Below, one piece after another: positions 14,411 through 24,500 of a stretch of 27,880 nt of DNA; positions within the stretch are counted from its first letter, which is position 1, and each line of letters opens with the position of its first letter. The notes below the pieces were generated by a model. That model was not told the origin of the DNA, did not search any database, and saw only the letters and a list, made by a program, of their open reading frames with translations. The stretch comes from SH-MAG3 sp036374995 (GTDB lineage Bacteria; Gemmatimonadota; Gemmatimonadetes; Longimicrobiales; RSA9): NCBI GenBank assembly GCA_036374995.1, contig DASUSS010000089.1, positions 1-27,880 on the forward strand. Direction: 5' to 3'. A program made the translations under genes and the position numbers.

Positions 14411-15008
14411 CGCCGTGATGGAACGGCGTGCCCGTCGGCTCATCGAGCAGGTGGGCGCATGGCTGCCGTCGGAGGGGCCGGCGCTGGACCTCGGTTCGGG
14501 GACCGGACACCTCTCGGCGCGGCTGGAGCGGGAGCTGGGTCTCGAGGTGGTGACCGCTGACGTGACCGACATGCACGTCACGGGACGATCGCCGATCGTG
14601 GTCGCCGACGGCGTCCTTCCGTTCGATGGGCGAACGTTCTCGGCCACGCTGCTCTTCTTCATGCTGGCGTACCCCGACGATCCGGCCGCCGTCCTGGCGG
14701 AAGCAGCTCGCGTCACCCGCGGCCCTCTCATCGTGGTGCAGACGCTCTATTCGGGTCGCCTGGGTTATGCGTGGCATCGCGCGCGGGAACTGGTCTGGAC
14801 GGTCATGGCATTCCACGTTTCCAGGATCGTCGGTTACATCCCTCCGGACGCGAAGTTCACGATGCGCACGCGCCGCTTCTATACGGCCCCGGAGCTCGAG
14901 CGGGAGGTCGTGGCCGCGGGGCTGCGGATCCGGTCGCGCCAGGATCGGCCGGTGCTGCCCGGTGGCGCACTGGTGGTGGCCGCATGGCTGCTGGGACGCG
15001 ATGACTGA
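14382..15008 (+). CDS. Class I SAM-dependent methyltransferase
   Basis: 208 residues from ATG at 14382, overlapping the deacetylase by 29 bp; a second ATG at 14418 would shorten it by 12 residues. Motif I ALDLGSGTGHLS (34-45) binds S-adenosylmethionine, an acidic strand end VVTADVTDMHV follows, then a Methyltransf_11-like core (LPFDGRTFSATLLFFMLAYP, AEAARVTRGPLIVV). The C-terminal third is basic and hydrophobic (VWTVMAFHVSRIVGYIPP), perhaps for lipid or membrane contact. The acceptor is unknown; a quinone- or lipid-linked sugar is plausible from the neighbours. It overlaps the GT2 gene by 8 bp. Confidence 0.88.
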   Translation: MRALLKWTFDAVMERRARRLIEQVGAWLPSEGPALDLGSGTGHLSARLERELGLEVVTADVTDMHVTGRSPIVVADGVLPFDGRTFSATLLFFMLAYPDDPAAVLAEAARVTRGPLIVVQTLYSGRLGYAWHRARELVWTVMAFHVSRIVGYIPPDAKFTMRTRRFYTAPELEREVVAAGLRIRSRQDRPVLPGGALVVAAWLLGRDD

Positions 15009-15774
15009 GAAGCGTCTCTCCTTCGTCATCCCTGCGCGGAACGAGGAGGCGCTGATCGGCGAGGTGCTGGAAGCCATAGTCGCGAGTGTGGTGCGGGCGT
15101 CGGGCGTATCACGCCACGATCTGTGGCTCCCGGATACCACGTTCGAGGTCATCGTGGCAGATGACGGGAGCGAGGACTCCACGCCGGACATCGTGGCTTT
15201 CTTCGCCGATGACGTCGGCGTGCGGCTGGTCCCCTGCGTCGGGCGGACCTGCGCCGCGGCGCGCAATGCCGGGACCGCGGCCAGCTCCGGTCGGGTCCTC
15301 TGCTTCGTCGACGCGGACACCATCGTTCCGGAGCAGGCCGTCGACCGGATCCTGGAGCTTCACGAGGACGAGGGCAGGTGCCTGGTCCTCTATCGACTCG
15401 CCTCCCGTGAGCCCGGCATCCGGGCCTGGCTCTGGTGGCGGTTCTGGGGGCTCGCACGACACCTCCCTCTGGCGCGCGCCAAGTCGATGCCGGCGTTCAT
15501 GAGCTGTGATCGGGCACACTTCGAGCGTTACGGCCCGTTCCGGGAGTCCTGGGGGATCGCCGAAGAGTGGCCACTGACCGGGGCCGCCTGGCGACACCAC
15601 CCCGAGCGCTTCCTCTACGATCGAAGCCTCACCGCGCGCACCTCCAGCCGGCGCATGGAGCTCCAGCCCTTCGGTTACGTCCGGACATTCCTCAAATGGG
15701 GTTCCGTGATCCTCTTCCCGTGGGCGCGTACCTCGCTCACCGACCGGATTCGACACGAGGCAGGCAATCGATGA
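15001..15774 (+). CDS. Family 2 glycosyltransferase
   Basis: 257 residues, ATG at 15001. GT-A fold: LSFVIPARNEE at the N-terminus, VIVADDGSEDST (nucleotide-binding D54-D55), AARNAGTAASSGRVLCFVDA with the metal-binding D-A-D at 104-106, and an acceptor-side EEW motif (GIAEEWPLTGAAW). No long membrane span, but a hydrophobic, basic C-terminal part (TFLKWGSVILFPWAR) suggests membrane association. It transfers a sugar from a nucleotide or lipid donor; the SMR/ArnE-like gene, joined by ATGA, suggests the product is a polyprenyl-linked sugar. Confidence 0.9.
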   Translation: MTEKRLSFVIPARNEEALIGEVLEAIVASVVRASGVSRHDLWLPDTTFEVIVADDGSEDSTPDIVAFFADDVGVRLVPCVGRTCAAARNAGTAASSGRVLCFVDADTIVPEQAVDRILELHEDEGRCLVLYRLASREPGIRAWLWWRFWGLARHLPLARAKSMPAFMSCDRAHFERYGPFRESWGIAEEWPLTGAAWRHHPERFLYDRSLTARTSSRRMELQPFGYVRTFLKWGSVILFPWARTSLTDRIRHEAGNR

Positions 15775-16133
15775 TGCAGGAAAAGACAATCGCCCTGATC
15801 CTGGGAGCGGTGGCGTTCTCGGCGGCCGGCCAGCTCCTGTTGAAGTCCGGTGCCGGCCGCCTGGCCGGGCTCGACCGCGTCGGGTTCCTGCTGGCCGCCG
15901 CCCGGGATGTGCATATCCTGACGGGGCTCGCCGCCTGGGCCGCTGCCACGCTCTGCTGGCTCTACGTTCTCCGGGTCGCCCCGCTGGCGCGGTCGTACGG
16001 GCTGACCAGCCTCACCTATGTCGTCATCACCCTGGCGAGCGTCCAGCTGTTCGGCGAACAGATCAGGCGACTGCATGGCGTGGGCATCGTGCTGATCGTC
16101 ATCGGCGTCGCCTGCCTGTTATCCGGGGACTGA
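15771..16133 (+). CDS. Small four-span membrane protein of the SMR/EamA (ArnE-like) type
   Basis: 120 residues, ATG at 15771 overlapping the GT2 stop as ATGA. Four hydrophobic segments (about 7-25, 45-68, 72-95, 100-117) with an opening helix ALILGAVAFSAAGQLLLKSG typical of EamA half-size proteins and ArnE/ArnF. These small proteins work as dimers; ArnE/F flip aminoarabinose-phosphoundecaprenol across the inner membrane. In this cluster a lipid-linked-sugar flippase is more likely than a drug exporter. Inference from fold and neighbours. Confidence 0.75.
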   Translation: MMQEKTIALILGAVAFSAAGQLLLKSGAGRLAGLDRVGFLLAAARDVHILTGLAAWAAATLCWLYVLRVAPLARSYGLTSLTYVVITLASVQLFGEQIRRLHGVGIVLIVIGVACLLSGD

Positions 16134-16139
16134 GGTGCG

Positions 16140-16913
16140 GTGCGGGAGCTGACGGAGCGCGCCTGGTTTCGCCTGTGCCTCGCTCTCGGACAGCTGCTTC
16201 GGGCGGCGCGGTATGCGAAGGCGCGGATCGTCCTCCAGGACGGCGAGCGACACGTGCGGAAACACCGCCTCTTCCACGCGCCTCTCCTGGTCTGGCTGGG
16301 GCGTCCGCTCGTCAGGATCCTCGACACCGGCGTACAGGTCCTGCCCCAGCGGGATTGGGAGGAGCGCGAACGCCAGGTCTATCGGACGCTCCACGGCGCG
16401 TCGATCCGGATCGATGCCGATGGGACGCTCGTCCTGCCGGTCCTGGCTGGAAAGACGCTGGCGACGCTGCTGGAGGGTCCCGAGCTGGAGGCATCCGCGC
16501 GGAAGCGGGCCATTGAGCTCGCAGTCGTCGCCCTCGCCGATCTCCACGCCACCGGACTCACCCACGGCGACGCCATGGCCGAAAACGTACTGGTCGACTT
16601 CGAGGCCGGTGTCGCCCACTGGATCGATTTCGAGACCCTTCACGATTCGAGTCGCCCGCTCGCCTGGCGCCGTGCCGACGACGTGCGGGCGCTGCTCTCC
16701 ACCTGTCTGCTCCGCACCGGCCCCCCCGAGCTCGACCGGACCCTCCGGCTCATCCTGGATGCCTACGCGGACGAAGAAGTGACACGGCTTCTGGCCAGGA
16801 GCTTCGCCTCGGTATGGCGGCGCCCACTCTCGTTCCACCTCGGACAGGCAGGGTTGTCGTTGCAGTCCTACCGAAAGATCGGCCGCCTGCTGAAAGAGCG
16901 TCTCGCGCCATAG
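16140..16913 (+). CDS. Lipopolysaccharide-kinase-like (Kdo/WaaP-type) protein
   Basis: 257 residues from GTG at 16140, 6 nt after the previous stop. It keeps the small-kinase core: THGDAMAENVLVDFEAG with catalytic HGD at 142-144 and N149, and the metal site IDFE at 162-165. RADDVRALL downstream is also usual. The N-lobe is short and basic, without a clear glycine loop, as in KdkA/WaaP relatives. These enzymes phosphorylate sugars of the lipid A core or similar glycolipids in the cytoplasm. Last gene of the cluster; its transcript converges on the ABC-M1 operon, with only 72 bp between and no obvious terminator. Confidence 0.8.
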   Translation: MRELTERAWFRLCLALGQLLRAARYAKARIVLQDGERHVRKHRLFHAPLLVWLGRPLVRILDTGVQVLPQRDWEERERQVYRTLHGASIRIDADGTLVLPVLAGKTLATLLEGPELEASARKRAIELAVVALADLHATGLTHGDAMAENVLVDFEAGVAHWIDFETLHDSSRPLAWRRADDVRALLSTCLLRTGPPELDRTLRLILDAYADEEVTRLLARSFASVWRRPLSFHLGQAGLSLQSYRKIGRLLKERLAP

Positions 16914-16985
16914 CGCCGTGGCCGCCGAAGAGTGGAGAGGACCGCCGACCGAAGCGCCCTGACGTGGTCGAGCTGAACGCAGGGC

Positions 16986-19900
16986 TCAGCTCCCGATCTC
17001 CACCCGCTCGATATTGTCATCATCGGACTCCTCCTCCCAGTCGAGTAGATGGTACGGATCGATTCCGGCCAGGACCGGCTCGCGCGGCACCGTCACCGTG
17101 ATCGTCTGCTCACCGGAGCGGACGCGGTGCATCTGCACGTAGAGCGGCGCGCTCAGCTCATCGCGCGCGTCACCGGAACCGAACACACCGATCGGCACCC
17201 ACTCGTCCATCGGCACTTCGGTCTCGACGCCCGCACTGTCGTACACGACCTTCCGCGCCCGCACGTCGAGCGTAACCTGCCACTTGCCTTCCTGCGTTTC
17301 GACGGCGGTGGCCCGCTCCGTCTCGAGCTGCCAGAACGTGTTCACCTCGAACAGGTCGTGCAGCAGGTACCGGAGCGAGTCCGGCGTCACGGCCTGGAGC
17401 TCGCGATACAGGTGCAGCGTCGTCGCCGGGGGAGCGCCGGGCGCATCGTGCTTCTCGATCAGGCGGCGGATCGCCCCGTTCACACGATCCGCACCGACGT
17501 ACTCGCTCAGGGCGAACATCGCCTGGGGGCCGCGCCGGTACGCCAGGTACGGGTCGAGCGCGCGCAGCAGCGGCTCACCGCGACGTATCGTGCGGTACGG
17601 ATACGGTTGCCGCATGAACGCCATCAGCCGCCGCAGCTGCTCATCGCCGCGTGATTCCTTCACGAGCTGGATCCCGAAGTACCAGGCGAGCCCCTCGCTC
17701 AGGAACGGCAGCCCCTCGACGAGTGCGTACGGCAGCGTCCACTGGTGCGCCAGCTCGTGGGCCATCACTGCGTACGGAAGATCGAAGCTCTGATCATCGC
17801 GCGGAATCCAGAACGCGAAACCCTGACCATAGGAGATCAGGCTCGGATCGGCGTGCGCGCCCGTACCCGGGCCGGCAGGATTCTCGACGACGCTCAGGTG
17901 GCCGTACGGGTACGGACCGAACTGTTCCGAGTAGTACTCGAGCGAGGCCTGCACGCTTCGCATCATGCGATCCAGCTGCGCGGTGTGCTCGGGGTGATGG
18001 AAGATCCGGATCGCGACATCGTTCCACCGTGCTGCGCGTACGGCGTAGTCGGCGGAGAAGAACGCCCACTCGTTCGCGATCGGCGCATCGGTCGCATAGT
18101 GGAAATATCGGCGGTTGCCTTCGGTCCACGTCCGGCGCAATGCTCCCGGCGCGACGGCCACCTGGTCGGTGTCCGTCCCGACGATCGCCTCGAACGCGAT
18201 TCCGCCGCCGCGCGCCGCGGGCTCACGTCCTTCGACCTGATGGAGTGAGGCGAGCACGGCACGCGGCTCGAGTCCGTGATCGCGGCGCGCCGCAGGGCTC
18301 AGGATCTCGCGAAACCGCTGGTAGCCAACGAACGGGAACCACGCCTCACTCGTGAAGTAGCTGCCGTTCGCCACGACCGAAGCGTCGAAGCCGCGGTTCG
18401 TGAAGCCGCGCCGCTCGACGTGCACCTCGAAGTCGAGCTGCATCGTGTCGCCCGGCTCGAGCGGCGTCTCGAGCGCGTAGATGCGGTAACCGTGCTCCGC
18501 ATCATCGACCGCGAGTACGGCCGGCCGATCGAACGTCATCGCCCCGGTCTCGACACCACCCGTCGCCGTGGACACGTGGATGGAATCGATCGGGAGTGCG
18601 GTGCGGTTCACCAGGCTGTACGAGCCGCGGATCTCGACCGCGCCGCGTCCGGGCCGGATGTCGACGCCCAGGCTCGCGCCCGCCAGCCGCGGCTGCGCGA
18701 TGTTCTCGTACTGCCGGTAGCGTCGCTCGTACCCGGCCCGCCGCTCGTCGATGTCGGACGTCGAGACGTACTCGTTGAGGACGTTCGTGTTGTAGAAGAT
18801 GAACCCGCCCAGCGCGAGAACGAGCACCGCCGCCGCGCCGGCAACGCCCACGGTCGGACCCGTGAGACGGCGGCGCGCCAGCCGGAGCCGCACGCCGAGG
18901 CCGCTCTCCTGGCCGCGCACCCAGAGCAGCCTTGCCACCACGGCGAGCAGCAGCGCCCACGCCGCCCAGTAGATCTTGAACCACAGCCACGGCCCGATGG
19001 TCGTCCCGAACCCGCGGATCTCCGTGTACGACCATCCGGGACCGGCGCCGTAGACGAGCAGGTCGTGCTCGATCCCGAGCGTCGTTGCGAGCACGGCGAT
19101 GAACGCGTAGGCGATGATGACGACGAGGTGACCGACGTACTTCTGGTTCACCAGCACGTGCACCGCGAGCGCGAGTGCGGCGAACAGGAGGTACTCGGGC
19201 AGCTGGAGCCCGAACAGGACCTTCAGGTACAGCCCGATCTCGAAGTCGTGGTAACCGAGGATGACCTGCGCGAGCATCCCCGCCGCCATGAGCGTGGCCA
19301 TGGACGCGGCGAGCACGAGCGCGAGTCCCAGGAACCTGCCGAGGAGTGCCACCCATTCCGGCACCGTCGTCGCATCGGTCATCTCGTCCAGCCCCGCGTC
19401 CCGTTCCCGCCAGACCAGCTCGCCGGCGAAGAAGACGGTGAGGAGCGGGATGATCAGCCAGCGGCTCAGCTCCGCCGACAGCGGTGCCGTCAGTTCGCCG
19501 AGGACGAGTGCGGTCCTCGGGATCAGCGGGACGGCGATGGCGAACATCTGATCGAGCACGATGATCACCGTCATCAGCGGGATCGCTGCGAGCAGCGCGA
19601 GTCCGGCCCAGCTCGTGGCGATCGTCCGGAACGATGTCCGCGCGATCGCGAGCGTCTGTCGCACGCGGATCGCAATGTCGAACGTCCGTGTGACGTGCGG
19701 AACGGAGATCGGCGTGATCGCCGTGACGCCGTGGCCGGCAGTCAGAGGTGAATGCGCATCGCGACGTCGCGTCCAGCGCAGCCACCACGCGCTCGCGGTA
19801 CGATGCGCGAAGCGAAAGCGCAGCCATGTGACCGCGAGAGCGCCGACACCGATGCCGAGCCACAGGAGGCGGTTGCGGAGCACCGTCCCCTCCAGCGCGA

Positions 19901-20600
19901 GCAGGCGCCATTTCCTCTCGGTCGGTGTCCACTGATGCGCCAGGTCTTCCACGATGAAGTTGATCCCGACCGGATCCAGCAGCGACCCGAGCCCCTGCAT
20001 GACCAGGAAGCGCACGATCGTGGCGACGAAGAAGCCCATGAAGATCAGCAGCAGGCTTCCGAGGTAGCTCGCCATGGGCCGGCCGCTCCACAATGCCAGC
20101 GCGAACTGGAGCGCGGTGGCGACGAACGCGTTGGGCAGCGTGATGATGCCGAATGCCGTGAGATACGCAGCAGGCCGGAACGGTCCGACCACTTCGGCCG
20201 GCACGCCGGGGGCGTAGACGGCCAGCAGGATGCCCACCGGTACGGCGAGCAGGATCGATGCGTTGAGGACGAACGCGGCGAGGAACCGCCCGCCGAGGTA
20301 TTCGGCCTTGCGGATGGGCGCGGTCCACGTGAGCGGATCCATCCGCGTCGCCACGTCCCGCGCCGCCGCCTCGCCGGCGACAACCGGGCCTACGAGCAGC
20401 CACAACAGCGTGCCGATGACCGTCGTGACCGCGATCTGGAATGGCGAGTTGACGAAGAAGTCCTCGTACATCGCGTCGGCGATGGCGGCATCCCGCGCCA
20501 TCAGGAAGTCGACGACGAGCAGAACGGCGAAGAAAAGCCAGGGCCACGGACGGCGCAGCTGGTAGGCGAGCTCGAAGCGGAGGATCCCCCACAGCTTCAC
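16986..20600 (-). CDS. ABC-2 permease fused to an M1 aminopeptidase-like domain (copy 2)
   Basis: 1204 residues, GTG at 20598-20600 overlapping the ATPase stop as GTGA. The N-terminal half has two blocks of about six membrane spans each (about 15-265 and 325-575) of the ABC-2 type, with RKAEYLGGRFLAA in the loop after the second span, and one more span at about 600-625. The rest is a gluzincin M1-type domain: zinc motif HELAH at 948-952 with the third ligand E969 in FLSEGLAWYFG. Gap from second His to Glu is 16 residues, shorter than the 18 of classic M1 enzymes but seen in this fusion subfamily. The peptidase is attached after an outward-facing span, so it probably acts in the periplasm on a peptide or protein handled by the transporter. 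Confidence 0.9.
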   Translation of the reverse strand: MKLWGILRFELAYQLRRPWPWLFFAVLLVVDFLMARDAAIADAMYEDFFVNSPFQIAVTTVIGTLLWLLVGPVVAGEAAARDVATRMDPLTWTAPIRKAEYLGGRFLAAFVLNASILLAVPVGILLAVYAPGVPAEVVGPFRPAAYLTAFGIITLPNAFVATALQFALALWSGRPMASYLGSLLLIFMGFFVATIVRFLVMQGLGSLLDPVGINFIVEDLAHQWTPTERKWRLLALEGTVLRNRLLWLGIGVGALAVTWLRFRFAHRTASAWWLRWTRRRDAHSPLTAGHGVTAITPISVPHVTRTFDIAIRVRQTLAIARTSFRTIATSWAGLALLAAIPLMTVIIVLDQMFAIAVPLIPRTALVLGELTAPLSAELSRWLIIPLLTVFFAGELVWRERDAGLDEMTDATTVPEWVALLGRFLGLALVLAASMATLMAAGMLAQVILGYHDFEIGLYLKVLFGLQLPEYLLFAALALAVHVLVNQKYVGHLVVIIAYAFIAVLATTLGIEHDLLVYGAGPGWSYTEIRGFGTTIGPWLWFKIYWAAWALLLAVVARLLWVRGQESGLGVRLRLARRRLTGPTVGVAGAAAVLVLALGGFIFYNTNVLNEYVSTSDIDERRAGYERRYRQYENIAQPRLAGASLGVDIRPGRGAVEIRGSYSLVNRTALPIDSIHVSTATGGVETGAMTFDRPAVLAVDDAEHGYRIYALETPLEPGDTMQLDFEVHVERRGFTNRGFDASVVANGSYFTSEAWFPFVGYQRFREILSPAARRDHGLEPRAVLASLHQVEGREPAARGGGIAFEAIVGTDTDQVAVAPGALRRTWTEGNRRYFHYATDAPIANEWAFFSADYAVRAARWNDVAIRIFHHPEHTAQLDRMMRSVQASLEYYSEQFGPYPYGHLSVVENPAGPGTGAHADPSLISYGQGFAFWIPRDDQSFDLPYAVMAHELAHQWTLPYALVEGLPFLSEGLAWYFGIQLVKESRGDEQLRRLMAFMRQPYPYRTIRRGEPLLRALDPYLAYRRGPQAMFALSEYVGADRVNGAIRRLIEKHDAPGAPPATTLHLYRELQAVTPDSLRYLLHDLFEVNTFWQLETERATAVETQEGKWQVTLDVRARKVVYDSAGVETEVPMDEWVPIGVFGSGDARDELSAPLYVQMHRVRSGEQTITVTVPREPVLAGIDPYHLLDWEEESDDDNIERVEIGS

Positions 20601-21502
20601 GGCGCGACCATCGCCTGTTCGCGGCGGCGCCCGATGTGGCCTGCCATCGCGCTGAAGTAGACGTCCTCGAGGTCCGGCTCGGCAGGCTCGAAGCCCGGGC
20701 CGGGCGTCGTGTTGCCGTGGACGCGAACCAGCGTGCGTCCGGCGAGGAGTTTCGTCGAGATCACCGCGTGCTCCCGCTCGACGGCGGCGAGCTCCTGCTT
20801 CGACAGCACGCGTCGCCAGATCCGGCCGCGGAGGTCATCCACTGCGCGCAGCGGCTCGGCCTCGAGCAGGATCTCGCCCTGATCGATGATCGCCATCCGC
20901 GTGCACAGCTCGCTCACGTCGTCGACGATGTGCGTGGAAAGCAGGACGACGCTGTTCTCACCCAGCTCGGAGAGCAGATTCAGGAAGCGCACGCGCTCGG
21001 CCGGGTCGAGGCCGGCCGTCGGCTCGTCCACGATCAGCAGCTGCGGATTGCCGAGCAGCGCCACCGCGACGCCGAAGCGCTGTTTCATGCCGCCCGAGTA
21101 GCCGCCCAGCTTCTGCCTGCGCACGTCCCACAGGTTCACCTGCCGCAGCAGCGCCTCCACCACCTCGCGGCGTGCACGACGGCCGGCAATGCCCTTGAGC
21201 AGCGCGAAATGGTCGAGCAGCTCTTCCGCGCTCACCTTCGGATAGACGCCGAACTCCTGCGGCAGGTAGCCGAGCGTCCTCCGCACGTCATCCTTCTGCT
21301 GGAGCACGTCGATGTCGCCGAGACGGATGCTGCCTTCATCCGGCTCCTGGAGCGTCGCGATGATGCGCATCAGCGTCGACTTGCCGGCACCGTTCGGCCC
21401 GAGCAGGCCGTACATCCCCGGCGGGATCGTGAGCGTCACACGCTTCAGCGCCTGCACGCCGTTCGCATAGGTCTTCGATACGTCGCGGATCTGCAATTCC
21501 AT
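20597..21502 (-). CDS. ABC transporter ATPase (partner of permease copy 2)
   Basis: 301 residues. The second of two adjacent ATGs (21500-21502) is chosen: GAGG lies 6 nt before it and the paralogue at 25100-26044 starts at the same place (M-x-L-x-IRD). Walker A GPNGAGKST (about 36-44), Q-loop LGYLPQEFG, signature YSGGMKQR (about 137-144), Walker B LLIVDEPTAGLDP and H-loop LSTHIVDDV are all intact. It energises the permease fusion. The gene begins 25 bp after the stop of permease copy 1, so the four genes form one operon. Confidence 0.93.
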   Translation of the reverse strand: MELQIRDVSKTYANGVQALKRVTLTIPPGMYGLLGPNGAGKSTLMRIIATLQEPDEGSIRLGDIDVLQQKDDVRRTLGYLPQEFGVYPKVSAEELLDHFALLKGIAGRRARREVVEALLRQVNLWDVRRQKLGGYSGGMKQRFGVAVALLGNPQLLIVDEPTAGLDPAERVRFLNLLSELGENSVVLLSTHIVDDVSELCTRMAIIDQGEILLEAEPLRAVDDLRGRIWRRVLSKQELAAVEREHAVISTKLLAGRTLVRVHGNTTPGPGFEPAEPDLEDVYFSAMAGHIGRRREQAMVAP

Positions 21503-21527
21503 CATGTCCTCGTTCGACGGGTCCCGG

Positions 21528-24500
21528 TCATTGACCCGTCTCCACCTGCACGACGTTGTCGCCACGTTCGCGATCGATCAGCTTCCGCCAGGGATCGATT
21601 CCCGCACGCGCCGGCTCGCCCCGCACGACGACGCTGATCGTCTGCTCGCCGCTGCGGATGCGGTGCCGCTCCAGGTACAGCGGCTCGCCGGGCGCATTCC
21701 CTTCGCCACGCGCGAAGACACCGATCTCGACGAGGTCGTCCATCGGCACGTCGGTCTCGTTGCCGATGCTGTCCGCCCTCATCTTGCGTGCGACGACGTC
21801 GAGTGTGACGCGGTACTCGCCGGTCCCGGTCGGCTCGACGACTGCGCGCTCGGTCTCGACATCCCAGAGCGTGACCGTCTCGAACAGGTCGGTGATCAGG
21901 TACTGGTGCGAGTCGGGCGTGACGGCGCGCAGCTCGGCGATCAGATCCAGCGATGTCGCATACGGCGGCATGGGGTCGCTGAACTTCGCGTGGTAGCGGC
22001 GCAGCGCCGTGTCGACCGCGTCGGCGCCGATGTGATCGCGCAGCAGGTACATCGCGACGGCGCCCTTGCCATAGAAGATGTACGGCTGGCGCTCGACGTC
22101 CCGCAGCGGCTGGTCCTGCGCCATGCGCGCGCGCATCGTCAGGTAGCGGTCCATCTGGTAATCGTAGACGCGGCGGGCCGCTTCCGGTCCGAACGTGGTC
22201 TCGGTCACCATCATTGCGCTGTAGTTCGCGAGCGACTCGGAGAGGAATCCGATGCCGCCGGCCCACGCGCCCTTCACCTGACCGCCCCACCACATGTGCG
22301 CGACCTCGTGCGCGGTGCCGAAGAACGAACGGTCGAACTCGTCCTCCTTCACCCGGCCGAGCAGGGCGTCTTCCGTGAACGCGATCGTGTGCGGGTGCGC
22401 GCGGCCGAAGCTGTCGTAGCGCGGGACCTCGGCGATGCGCAGCTGCCTGTCCGGGTACGGGCCGAACCGCTGCGTGTAGTACTCCAGCCCCGCCTTCATG
22501 CCGTGCATCATCCGGTCGAGATTGTACGTGTGCGTCGGATGGTGGAAGATCTGCAATGCGACGTCGTTCCAGCGGTCCTCGAGCACGTCGTACCGCGCGG
22601 AGAAGACCGTCGCGCCGAACGACGTGGGCGCCTCCGTCTCGTAGTGGAAGTACCGGCGCCCGTTCTCCGTCCAGCTGCGGCGCAGCACTCCGGGCGTGAT
22701 CGCGATCTGGTCGGCGGCCGTGCCGATGATCGCCTCGACCTGGACGGGGTCGCCGTCGATTCCCTCGAGACGCGCGCTCGCGTCGGGGTCGGCCGGGTCG
22801 GGCATCCGCTGCCGCGGCGCGAGGCCGAACCGCTCGCGCGCCTCGTCGTCGACCAGCTCCAGCGCGGGCAGATAACCGATGAACGGCAGCCAGCGGCGGT
22901 TGAAGTAGGTGCCGTTACCGGCCACGGCCGTCGAGAGCCCGTCGTTCGTGAAGCCGCGCGGCCGGAACGACACGTCGAACGAGAGCAGGATCGATGCGCC
23001 CGGCGCCAGTGCCGGCTCGAGTGCGAAGATCCGGTACCCGGTCTCGTCATCCTCGAGCACCGTCCGCGCCGGACGGTCGAACGACAGCGCGCGCGCGCGG
23101 ACCCCCGGCGTCAGCTGCACGTGCACCAAATCGATCGGCGCGTCCGTGCGGTTGACCAGGCGGAAGCTGCCCCGCAGGTCCACCGCCGGCTCGTCCGGGT
23201 AGATCTCCACGCGCAGACCCGCACTCACGATCGTCGGCTGCGCGACACCGGCGAAGCGTGCATAGCGCTTCTCGTACTCCGCCTGCACCGCGCCCTGCTC
23301 GTCCTGCGTGATGTAGTCGTTCAGGATGTTCGTGTTGTAGAAGATGAAGCCACCGAGCAGGACGATCAGCGCGATCGCGATGCCGGCGATGCGGGCGACC
23401 GGCCCGGTGAAGCGGATTCGCGCCAGGTCGAGCCGACGTCGCATACCGCCGGGCTCGTGGCCGCGCACCCACAGCACGGTCGCGGCCACCGCGAGCAGCA
23501 GCGCCCACGCCGCCCAGTACAGCTTGAACCAGACGAACGGCTCGATGTACGGGCCGAAGCCGTTCATGTCCGAGTACGTCCAGCCCGGGTCGCCGCCGTA
23601 GATCAGCAGGTTGTGCCGGATGCCGAGCCGGGGTGCGACGCGGATGAAGAACAGCGCCAGCAGCACGACGAGGTGGCCGATGTACTTGTGGTTCACCACG
23701 ACGTGGATCGCCAGCGCGAGCGCGGCGAGCAGCACGTAATCGGCCAGGTTCAGCCCGAACACGATGCGCAGGTACAGCCACGGCTCGAAGTGCGTGTAGC
23801 CCTGGAACGCCTGGATCAGAACACCGCCGAGCAGGGTCGCGGCCTGGACCAGCACGAGCACGGCGACGAGGGCGAGGAACCGGCCGAGCAGTGCGGTGGT
23901 GTCCCGCACCGGTGCGGCGTCCGCGATCTCGGCCACACGCACATCCCGATCCTGCCACACGAGCTCGCCCGCGTAGACCACGATCAGCACGTAGACGAAC
24001 GGTAAGATGCGCGTGCCCAGCACCGTACCGGCCACCAGGAACGTGACCGGCCACGTCGATGACTCGAACACCGTGTCGCCGACGTTCCACCCCCACAGCA
24101 GCGTCAGCCCGACGCAAGCGAGCATCACCACGGCGAACGAGCGGGTGCCGACGAGCTCCGCAAACGAGTTGCGCGCGACCGCGAGCGTCTGCCGCACCGT
24201 CGTGCGCACATCGAACGTGCCGGCGACGCGCGGCACCGCGACCGGTGCGGGCATCGCCGGCGCCGCATCGACGACCATGCGATGTCGCTCGCGTCGGCGG
24301 CCGCCATCCGGGTGCGCGAAGCGGAACCGCCAGTGGAGCCCGGCGAGGATGAGGGCGGAAACGGCGAGCCACACGACACGGTTCCACACCAGCAGGACCG
24401 GGAACCCGATGAGCCGCGCGTTCTGCTCCGCCACCGTCCAGTACGCCGTGTGCTCGTTCAGCGCGTGGAAGCCGAGCGGGCCGAGCACGGACATCACCGG

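Noticed and set aside
21504..24005. Very long plus-strand open frame (over 800 codons) antisense to permease copy 1
   Set aside because: It is Arg/His/Asp/Val-rich, shows no domains, and is the usual mirror of a GC-rich gene; the opposite strand has clear permease and peptidase motifs.
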